Below are positions 6,717 to 13,037 of a stretch of 28,466 bases of DNA, piece after piece; the stretch's first letter is position 1; each line of letters starts with the position of its first letter. The DNA comes from BPGL01 sp035463115 (GTDB lineage Bacteria; Actinomycetota; UBA4738; HRBIN12). The notes under the pieces were generated by a model. That model was not told the origin of the DNA and did not search any database. It saw only the letters and a program-made list of their open reading frames with translations. The translations under genes were made by a program, and so were the position numbers. The DNA is taken from positions 1 to 28,466 of the forward strand of contig DATHTO010000169.1 in NCBI GenBank assembly GCA_035463115.1, read 5' to 3'.

Positions 6717-8225
6717 CTAGAAGCTCGGGTCCTGCTCGTCGTCCTTCCAGGGCCACGGATCGAGGATCAGCGGTGGCCGTGGTGCCTGCTCGAAGTCGAA
6801 CGACTCCAGGATGTCGCCGTAGATCTTCGCGCGTTCGCGCACCACCGGGCGGGCGTCGGGACGGCTCATCGTGTCGGGGTCGAGGCGCTGGCCGTCCATG
6901 AACCGGTCCTCGATCAGCTTCAGCCAGCTGTCGAACGAGTAGGTGTTGTGATCGACGTACCCCTCCTTCGCGTAGGGGCTGATCACGATCGACGGCACCC
7001 GGAGTCCGAGGCCCATCTCGTCGATGCGCGGCGGTTGCACGTGGTCGTAGAAGCCGCCCCAGTCGTCCCACGCGAGGAAGATCGCGGTGCGGTCCCAGGC
7101 CGGTCCTTCCATGACCGCGTTCACGAGCCGCGTCACGTAGGCCTGCCCCGTGCGGACGGTGCTCGTTCCGCTCGGGTGCTCGCTCGTGTTGCCGGTCGGC
7201 GCGAGCCACGCCACGTTCGGAAGCTCGCCGCTCTCGGCGGCCTGCAGGAACTCGTCCACCGGCCGGACGTTGTCGCGGACGTCGTCGCGGCGCTCACCGT
7301 TCCAGAAGCTCGTGAACCCGGGCAGGGGGTTCCGGTTGTAGCTCGTCTCGAAGCCCTTGCGACCCGTGTCGGGACATCCGCGCTTCGTGTCCCAGCAGGT
7401 GTCGTTCCCGATGTAGTAGCGCCAGTCGATCCCGAACTCGTCGAGCAGGAACGTCACGTCGGTCCAGGCGTAGATCGGCTTCTCGCCGTAGTCCCAGCGT
7501 CGCTCGGGCTCCGAGAGGTCGAGGTCGGTGCGGCAGCTCATCGGGTCGGTGGTGTCGGGGCAGTACGCCGACCACGCCGAGAGCATGAACAGGTGCGAGG
7601 GCAACGTCCACGAGTCGACCGGCGCGAACATCGCGTCTTGGAGCACGTACTCGTCGGCGTACGCCCAGTAGTTCGGGATCGTGCGCTCCGTGTGCACGCT
7701 CATGACGTCGGGTTGCCCTTGGGGACCGAGGAAGTCGGGGCACTGCGGAAGGTCGCGGTTCACCCAGCAGAAGTTCGGTCGGTACGGCAGGACGCCGATG
7801 AAGCCGTCCATCTTCCCGCCGTTGATGCTCTGGATCGACGCCGGCCGGTTGTGCGGGCCTCCGTTCTGGTCGAACGACTTCGTGATGTAGGGCGGCACGC
7901 ACCTGCCGTTCTGCCAGGTGTCGGGGATGCACACCGCGAAGTCGCCGTTCGCCTTCGTCGGGATGCCGTCGGCACCGGGGTACGTGCCGAAGTAGTGATC
8001 GAACGAGCGGTTCTCCTGGACGATGAAGATGAAGTGGTCGATCTTGTCGATGCCCTCGGGCTCGGGCTCGGCCGGCGCGGGGTCCGACGGCTCGGTCGTC
8101 GCGGACGCGTCCGCGCCTGCGGTGGTCGGCGTGGGCAGCTCGGGCTCGCCGCTGGTGCAGGCGGCCGCGGCGAACGTCATGCAGGCGAGCAGGGTCAGGA
8201 CGCGGAGCGCGGGCGATCGGCTCAT
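6717..8225 (-). CDS. Phospholipase C / acid phosphatase family lipoprotein
   Basis: 502 residues. The N-terminus is a lipoprotein signal with lipobox AAAC (cysteine 23), followed by a Pro/Thr/Ala-rich linker to about residue 58. The catalytic domain belongs to the phosphoesterase family of bacterial phospholipase C and AcpA-type acid phosphatases: it opens with IVQENRSFDHYFGTYPG (about 69-85) and later has WDDWGGFYDHVQPP and VPSIVISPYAKEGYVDH, the usual nucleophile and metal-binding stretches. The predicted role is phosphoester hydrolysis at the outer face of the membrane, either phospholipid turnover or phosphate scavenging; substrate cannot be told from sequence. A -10-like TAGGCT and a PHO-box-like repeat lie upstream. 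Convergent with the FG-GAP gene. Confidence 0.92.
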   Translation of the reverse strand: MSRSPALRVLTLLACMTFAAAACTSGEPELPTPTTAGADASATTEPSDPAPAEPEPEGIDKIDHFIFIVQENRSFDHYFGTYPGADGIPTKANGDFAVCIPDTWQNGRCVPPYITKSFDQNGGPHNRPASIQSINGGKMDGFIGVLPYRPNFCWVNRDLPQCPDFLGPQGQPDVMSVHTERTIPNYWAYADEYVLQDAMFAPVDSWTLPSHLFMLSAWSAYCPDTTDPMSCRTDLDLSEPERRWDYGEKPIYAWTDVTFLLDEFGIDWRYYIGNDTCWDTKRGCPDTGRKGFETSYNRNPLPGFTSFWNGERRDDVRDNVRPVDEFLQAAESGELPNVAWLAPTGNTSEHPSGTSTVRTGQAYVTRLVNAVMEGPAWDRTAIFLAWDDWGGFYDHVQPPRIDEMGLGLRVPSIVISPYAKEGYVDHNTYSFDSWLKLIEDRFMDGQRLDPDTMSRPDARPVVRERAKIYGDILESFDFEQAPRPPLILDPWPWKDDEQDPSF

Positions 8226-8235
8226 CTGGCGGGGG

Positions 8236-8241
8236 AGCCTA
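8236..8241 (-). promoter_or_regulatory. -10 box TAGGCT, candidate promoter of the phosphoesterase lipoprotein
   Basis: On the minus strand TAGGCT ends 10 nt before the ATG at 8225. The same hexamer precedes the HIT gene. No good Shine-Dalgarno follows, which fits a leaderless or nearly leaderless transcript. Confidence 0.4.
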
Positions 8242-8279
8242 TCGAGCCGACGTGAGGACCGGGCGACCCGACCCGCGGC

Positions 8280-8297
8280 TCGTCACTCGTTCGTCAC
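8280..8297. promoter_or_regulatory. PHO-box-like direct repeat
   Basis: TCGTCAC (8280-8286), 4-nt spacer TCGT, TCGTCAC (8291-8297): two identical 7-mers repeated with an 11-bp period. This is the architecture of PhoB/PhoP boxes, and each copy keeps the GTCA-C/T core. It is about 38 bp upstream of the candidate -10 of the phosphoesterase lipoprotein, although the repeat points the other way, toward the small gene at 8334. Confidence 0.35.
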
Positions 8298-8333
8298 GGT
8301 TTCGCGGACCGACACGGCGGGGAACACGCGCCC

Positions 8334-8624
8334 ATGACGCACGAGCGAGGGGCGGGAGCCGACGTCGACCCGGGGGATCCCCGGTCGAAGATGGCGTCGA
8401 CGACGTCGGACCCCGGGCACCCCCAGCCCGAGGCCGCGGAGGTGGAGAGCGCGCGCCTGCTCTTCAACGAGACCAGGGACCGGCTGACGGGCGAGGGCCT
8501 CTCCGACGACGACGTCCGGCGCCTCGCCGGCGAGTACGTCGCCCTTGACCTCGCCGGCGACGCAGGGACGGCTGACAGCTTCGTGGCGTGGGTGCGCCAA
8601 CGACGCGGTTCCCGCTCCAGCTGA
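8334..8624 (+). CDS. Small hypothetical protein
   Basis: 96 residues if it starts at the ATG at 8334; an internal ATG at 8391 would give 77. I do not recognise a family. The first 35 residues are polar and low-complexity, while residues of about 36-92 look like a real amphipathic helical domain, with LLFNETRDRLTGEGLS, then DDDVRRLAGEYVA, then FVAWVRQRR at the end. It has no signal peptide or membrane segment and is soluble and acidic except for the basic C-terminus. It is divergent from the phosphoesterase lipoprotein and ends 68 bp before leuS. Coding is supported by the protein-like helical pattern and by the empty space it fills; function is unknown. Confidence 0.6.
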   Translation: MTHERGAGADVDPGDPRSKMASTTSDPGHPQPEAAEVESARLLFNETRDRLTGEGLSDDDVRRLAGEYVALDLAGDAGTADSFVAWVRQRRGSRSS

Positions 8625-8677
8625 CGTTCCCGGTCGGTCCACGGCGCGATCCTCGCCGAGCCCGCGTGTGCCTCCGC

Positions 8678-8683
8678 TACCAT
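8678..8683 (+). promoter_or_regulatory. -10 box TACCAT, candidate leaderless promoter of leuS
   Basis: TACCAT ends 9 nt before the leuS ATG at 8693. No Shine-Dalgarno and no T-box leader are present. The same hexamer precedes holA, lepA and hrcA. Confidence 0.55.
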
Positions 8684-8692
8684 CACCCGGCC

Positions 8693-11146
8693 ATGGCGAG
8701 ACGGTACGACGCATCCGAGATCGAGCCGAAGTGGGTGAAGGTCTGGGAGGACGAGGGCCTGTATCAGGCTTCCGAGGACCCCGACGACCCGCGTCCGCGC
8801 TTCTACGCGCTCGACATGTTCCCGTACCCGTCCGGCGACCTCCACATGGGGCACATGGAGGCGTTCAGCGGCGGTGACGTGATCGCCCGGTACCGGTGGA
8901 TGCGCGGCGACGACGTGCTGCATCCGATCGGATGGGACGCGTTCGGGCTGCCGGCCGAGAACGCGGCGATCAAGCGCGGCGCCCGTCCGATGGAGTGGAC
9001 GTACGCGAACATCGAGCAGCAGGCGGCGTCGTTCCGACGCATGGGCATGTCGTTCGACTGGACGCGCCGGTTGAACACGTGCGACCCCGAGTACTACCGC
9101 TGGACGCAATGGCTGTTCCTCCGGTTCTTCGAGCGAGGGCTCGCCTACCGCAAGGAATCGCCCGTCAACTGGTGCCCGAACGACCAGACGGTGCTCGCGA
9201 ACGAGCAGGTGATCCAGGGCGCGTGCGAACGGTGCGGCTCGATCGTCGAGCGACGCGATCTCACCCAGTGGTTCTTCAGGATCACCGACTACGCGCAGCG
9301 CCTGCTCGACGACGCCGACACGCTGGAGGACTGGCCCGAGCGCGTCCTCACGATGCAGCGGAACTGGATCGGTCGTTCCGAGGGCGCCGAGGTGACGTTC
9401 ACGGTCGACGAGACCGGCGAGGAGATCACGATCTTCACGACGCGTCCCGACACGCTGTGGGGCGTGACGTTCTTCGTGTTCGCGGTCGAACACCCTGCGG
9501 TGCAGCGGCTGGCCGAGCTCGGCGGCACCTGGGACGACGTCCGGCCGCTCGTCGAGCGAGCACGGCAGACGTCGCTCGTCGACCGCGAGGCCGCGGCCTC
9601 GAAGGAGGGCGTCGCCCTCGGCGTGCACGCGGTGAACCCGGTGAACGGGGAGCGCGTGCCGTGCTTCGTCGCACCGTACGTGCTGATGGAGTACGGCACC
9701 GGGGCGATCATGGCCGTGCCGGCGCACGATCAGCGCGACTTCGAGTTCGCGCGCGAGCACGGGCTGCCGGTCCGCGTCGTGATCGAGCCGCCGACCGGTC
9801 CGGTCGACCCCGACGCGATGACCGAGGCGCTCCCGCACGACGGCGTGATGGTCAACAGCGGCCCGTTCGACGGCGAACCGTCGCCCACGTCGATCGCGAA
9901 GGTGACCGCGTGGCTCGAGGCCGAAGGCCGCGGTCGCGCCGCCGTGAACTTCCGCCTGCGTGACTGGCTGCTGTCGCGGCAGCGGTACTGGGGCGCGCCG
10001 ATCCCGATCGTGCATTGCCCGCGGTGCGGCGAGGTCGCCGTTCCCGACGATCAGCTCCCGGTGGAGCTGCCGAAAGACGCCGACTTCCGGCTCGGCGGCG
10101 AGTCGCCGCTCGCGAGGCATCCCACCTGGAAGCACGTCGCGTGTCCCTCGTGCGGCGGGGAGGCGGTGCGCGACACCGACACGATGGACACGTTCGTCGA
10201 CTCGAGCTGGTACTTCTTCCGCTACTGCTCACCGGGCTTCGAGGACGGGCCCTTCCGTCCCGAGGACGTGGCGCGCTGGATGCCGGTCGGCCAGTACACG
10301 GGCGGGGTCGAACACGCGATCCTGCACCTGCTCTACTCGCGGTTCTTCACGAAGGTGCTCCACGACATGGGGATGGTCCCGTTCGTCGAGCCGTTCCCGA
10401 AGCTGATGAACCAGGGGCAGGTGATCTACGACGGCGCCGCGATGTCGAAGTCGAAGGGCAACATCGTCGAGCCGATGCCGCTCGTCGAGCGTTGGGGCGC
10501 CGATTCGATGCGACTCACGATGCTGTTCGCCGGGCCGTTCGAGGACGACATCGACTGGAAGCTGATCGCGGGAGAACCCGACCGTCGCCCGGGCGTGCAC
10601 GCGTGGCTCGGCCGTGTGTTCACGGCCGTCCAGGACGCGGGCGAGCGCGGCGACGCGCCGGAACCCGACGCGCTCGTCCGGCTGACCCACAAGACCGTGC
10701 GCGACGTCACCGACGACCTCGACCGTTACCGCTTCAACGTCGCGATCTCGAAGCTCATGGTGCTCACGAACGAGATCCGCTCGACGCTCGATGCCGGCGG
10801 GGGAGCGGCCGTCGCGGGGAGGACGTTGACGCAGCTGCTCGCGCCGTTCGCGCCGTTCACCTCCGAGGAGCTCTGGCGCGAGGTGCTCGGCGAGGGCGCG
10901 TCGGTGCACACGTCGACGTGGCCGACCTTCGACCCGTCGCTGACGACCGAGAACACCGTGACGATGGTGATCCAGGTCGACGGCAAGGTCCGTGACAAGG
11001 TCGAGGTCGCTGCTGACATCGACGAGGCGGCCGCGCTCGACATCGCGCGTGCGAGCGAGCGCGCCACGGCCGCCGTCGGCGATCGCAGGGTCGCGAAGGA
11101 GATCGTGCGTGCGCCGAAGCTCGTGAATCTCGTCACCGCGCGCTGA
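8693..11146 (+). CDS. leuS: Leucyl-tRNA synthetase
   Basis: 817 residues, the usual length for bacterial LeuRS, a class I synthetase that charges tRNA-Leu in the cytoplasm. The HIGH motif is HMGH (51-54) in the context FPYPSGDLHMGH, and the KMSKS loop reads AMSKSKGN (583-590). The CP1 editing domain shows its threonine-rich TTRPDTLWG and GTGAIMAVPAHDQRD. Two cysteine pairs (WCPNDQ with CERCG; CPRCG with CPSCG) suggest bound zinc. The anticodon-binding and C-terminal domains are complete, ending VRAPKLVNLV. I chose the ATG at 8693 because the protein then begins exactly as LeuRS does; the frame stays open to 8588 but overlaps the preceding small gene. Editing site and catalytic residues look normal. 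Confidence 0.98.
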   Translation: MARRYDASEIEPKWVKVWEDEGLYQASEDPDDPRPRFYALDMFPYPSGDLHMGHMEAFSGGDVIARYRWMRGDDVLHPIGWDAFGLPAENAAIKRGARPMEWTYANIEQQAASFRRMGMSFDWTRRLNTCDPEYYRWTQWLFLRFFERGLAYRKESPVNWCPNDQTVLANEQVIQGACERCGSIVERRDLTQWFFRITDYAQRLLDDADTLEDWPERVLTMQRNWIGRSEGAEVTFTVDETGEEITIFTTRPDTLWGVTFFVFAVEHPAVQRLAELGGTWDDVRPLVERARQTSLVDREAAASKEGVALGVHAVNPVNGERVPCFVAPYVLMEYGTGAIMAVPAHDQRDFEFAREHGLPVRVVIEPPTGPVDPDAMTEALPHDGVMVNSGPFDGEPSPTSIAKVTAWLEAEGRGRAAVNFRLRDWLLSRQRYWGAPIPIVHCPRCGEVAVPDDQLPVELPKDADFRLGGESPLARHPTWKHVACPSCGGEAVRDTDTMDTFVDSSWYFFRYCSPGFEDGPFRPEDVARWMPVGQYTGGVEHAILHLLYSRFFTKVLHDMGMVPFVEPFPKLMNQGQVIYDGAAMSKSKGNIVEPMPLVERWGADSMRLTMLFAGPFEDDIDWKLIAGEPDRRPGVHAWLGRVFTAVQDAGERGDAPEPDALVRLTHKTVRDVTDDLDRYRFNVAISKLMVLTNEIRSTLDAGGGAAVAGRTLTQLLAPFAPFTSEELWREVLGEGASVHTSTWPTFDPSLTTENTVTMVIQVDGKVRDKVEVAADIDEAAALDIARASERATAAVGDRRVAKEIVRAPKLVNLVTAR

Positions 11147-11164
11147 CCGCTCGGGCTCGTCCGC

Positions 11165-12232
11165 TCACGACGGGTCGACGACGACGTCGACCCGATGCGC
11201 CGCGTTGTTCCCGTACCCGCCGACGTTCCACGCCGGATCGAGCGGCTGGGTCGCGCCGGTCGCATCGGTCGCCCGGCTGAGCAGCACGGTGGCGCCGGGT
11301 TCGGCCTGCCAGCGGTACCCGAACCGGCGCCATGCCCTCGGTCCGACCGGCGCGTCGAGCGTGGCGTCGTCCCACGTCGCGCCGCCGTCGGTGCTGACCT
11401 CGACGCGCAGCACCTCACCCGCGCCCGACCACGCGCGACCCTCGAGCTCGACGGCGCCGGCCCGGACGCGACGCGTCCGCGGCTGGAACTCTGGGATGCC
11501 GGGCGGCACGAGGAGGCTCCGGACGCGGATCCGCTCCATCGGCACGCCCGGATCGTCGCGATCGTCGCGCCATCGGTACGCCTGCGCGTTCTGGTAGCCC
11601 GTGAACGGCTCCGTGACCGCGCGGATCGTCGTCAGCCACTTGACGCTCGCCATGCCGTACCAGCCGGGGACGACCAGGCGTGCGGGGAAGCCATGCGCCG
11701 CCGGGATCGGCTGCCCGTTCATCCGGACGGCGACGATCACGTCGTCGCGTCGAGCTTCCGCGACGGGAAGCGCCCGCTCGTAGTCGTGTTCCTCGTCACC
11801 CTCGACGCCTCGATCCGCGCCGACGAAGACGAGGTCGACGGCGTCGTCGTGGAGGCCGACGCGCTCGAGGAGCGACGCCACCGGGACGCCCGTCCATGCC
11901 GCGGTCCCGACCGCTTCGAGCAGCCACGGCTGGCTGACCGGCCGGGGATCGAGCAGCGCCCGACCGTTCCCCGCGCACTCGAGGGTGACCGGAACCTCCA
12001 CGGTCGGCAGGGACGCGATCTCGTCGAAGGTCAGCGTCGTCGGCCGGTCGACCGCTCCCTCGATCGCCAGCGTCCACGTCGCCGGGTCGAGGAACGGAAC
12101 GTCGTAGTGCGTGAGCACGTAGTGCATCCCGACCGGCGTCAGGTCGAGCCGCAGCGCCTCGAGCGGCATGCCGTGGTTGCGCGTGGCGAGGGAGAGCTCG
12201 TCGACGCCCAACCCGCCCGTCCTCGGCTCCAC
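11165..12232 (-). CDS. Sulfite-oxidase-family molybdopterin oxidoreductase
   Basis: 355 residues from a GTG start. The N-terminal domain has the sulfite oxidase fold signature ending in LECAGNGR, where C86 is the expected molybdenum ligand, followed by VPGWYGMASVKW. The C-terminal third (about 245-355) is the Ig-like molybdopterin-oxidase dimerisation domain, with EVSTDGGATWDDA and ending in NVGGYGNNAAHRV. There is no Tat signal, no cytochrome b5 domain and no membrane segment, so it should work in the cytoplasm with an unknown electron acceptor. The substrate could be sulfite or another oxyanion or sulfoxide. It sits opposite in strand between leuS (convergent, 18 bp) and comEA (divergent), as an insertion in an otherwise housekeeping gene order. 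Confidence 0.92.
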   Translation of the reverse strand: MEPRTGGLGVDELSLATRNHGMPLEALRLDLTPVGMHYVLTHYDVPFLDPATWTLAIEGAVDRPTTLTFDEIASLPTVEVPVTLECAGNGRALLDPRPVSQPWLLEAVGTAAWTGVPVASLLERVGLHDDAVDLVFVGADRGVEGDEEHDYERALPVAEARRDDVIVAVRMNGQPIPAAHGFPARLVVPGWYGMASVKWLTTIRAVTEPFTGYQNAQAYRWRDDRDDPGVPMERIRVRSLLVPPGIPEFQPRTRRVRAGAVELEGRAWSGAGEVLRVEVSTDGGATWDDATLDAPVGPRAWRRFGYRWQAEPGATVLLSRATDATGATQPLDPAWNVGGYGNNAAHRVDVVVDPS

Positions 12233-12286
12233 GGCGGTATCCCATCACGTCGCGTCGCCGAGGGCGAGAGGGAGGGCCATCGCTCG

Positions 12287-12300
12287 GACGGTTCACCGTC
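12287..12300. promoter_or_regulatory. Perfect inverted repeat in the divergent oxidoreductase-comEA region
   Basis: GACGGT-TC-ACCGTC is a perfect 14-bp palindrome about 41 bp upstream of the comEA -10 and 55 bp from the oxidoreductase start, where a shared operator could sit. Short palindromes are common in such GC-rich DNA, so this is weak. Confidence 0.25.
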
Positions 12301-12341
12301 GGAACGTGCGCCGCGTCACGGCGCTCCGCGATGGCGCCGCG

Positions 12342-12347
12342 TACCGT
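12342..12347 (+). promoter_or_regulatory. -10 box TACCGT, candidate leaderless promoter of comEA-comEC
   Basis: TACCGT ends 6 nt before the comEA ATG at 12354, so initiation would fall at the start codon. There is no Shine-Dalgarno. Confidence 0.45.
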
Positions 12348-12353
12348 CGGGCC

Positions 12354-13037
12354 ATGTCGCTCCGGGAACGCATGGACACGCTCTCGCGCGCCGAGCTCGC
12401 GGGGCTCATCGTCGTGATCGCCGTCTGCGTCGCCGGTGCCGCCGTCTGGTACCTGCGATCACTGCCGAAGCCGATCACCATCGCCGAGGTGGCATCGGGC
12501 GCGCCGTCATCGACCGGTGCCGCTCCCGCGGTCGCGACGCCGTTGTCCGGCGCGCCGACGTCCGTCGCGCCGGCGACGAGCGGTGCGCCGTTGATCGTCG
12601 ACGTCACCGGACGCGTCCGTCGACCCGGCGTCTACGAGTTCCCGCCGGGTTCCCGGGTGATCGACGCGATCGAACGTGCCGGCGGCGCTCGTGGCGGTGC
12701 CGTCCTATCCGCCCTGAACCTGGCCGCGCCCCTCGCCGACGGGCAGCAGATCGTGGTTCCGGGGCCGAAGGACGTCGTCGCGGGCGCGCCGGTGCCTGGC
12801 GTCCCGGTCGCACACGGCGCGCCCGCCGCGCCGGTCGCGGCCGGTGCGCTCGTCAACGTGAACACGGCCGACGCGACCGCCCTCGAGTCGCTCCCCGGCA
12901 TCGGCGAGGTCACCGCCGCGAAGATCATCGAGCACCGGACGGCGAACGGGCCCTTCACGAGCGTCGACCAGCTCGAAGACGTCAGCGGGATCGGACCGGC
13001 GACGCTCGAGGAGATCCGCTCGCTCGTGACCGTGTGA
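12354..13037 (+). CDS. comEA: ComEA-family DNA-binding competence protein
   Basis: 227 residues. A short cytoplasmic N-terminus leads to one membrane segment (about 15-34), then a Ala/Pro/Gly/Thr-rich linker, an SLBB domain (about 80-137, VDVTGRVRRPGVYEFPPGS), a second Ala/Pro/Gly linker and a helix-hairpin-helix pair at 165-227 (VNVNTADATALESLPGIGEV and VSGIGPATLEEIR). This is the ComEA order: a membrane-anchored receptor that binds incoming double-stranded DNA outside the membrane and hands it to ComEC. Its stop overlaps the comEC start (GTGA), so the two are translated together. The linkers are long enough to span a thick wall. Competence itself is inferred, since no pilus genes are in the window. 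Confidence 0.93.
   Translation: MSLRERMDTLSRAELAGLIVVIAVCVAGAAVWYLRSLPKPITIAEVASGAPSSTGAAPAVATPLSGAPTSVAPATSGAPLIVDVTGRVRRPGVYEFPPGSRVIDAIERAGGARGGAVLSALNLAAPLADGQQIVVPGPKDVVAGAPVPGVPVAHGAPAAPVAAGALVNVNTADATALESLPGIGEVTAAKIIEHRTANGPFTSVDQLEDVSGIGPATLEEIRSLVTV

Noticed and set aside
8588..8692. Longer leuS start at GTG 8588
   Set aside because: It overlaps the preceding small gene, adds residues not found in LeuRS, and lies upstream of the probable -10 box.
8625..8692. T-box or other leader for leuS
   Set aside because: Only 68 bp separate the genes and no T-box sequence or specifier loop is visible.
11195..13033. Open frame upstream of comEC that would add about 610 residues
   Set aside because: It runs antisense to the oxidoreductase and through comEA in another frame; ComEC proteins begin near the GTG at 13034, which overlaps the comEA stop.
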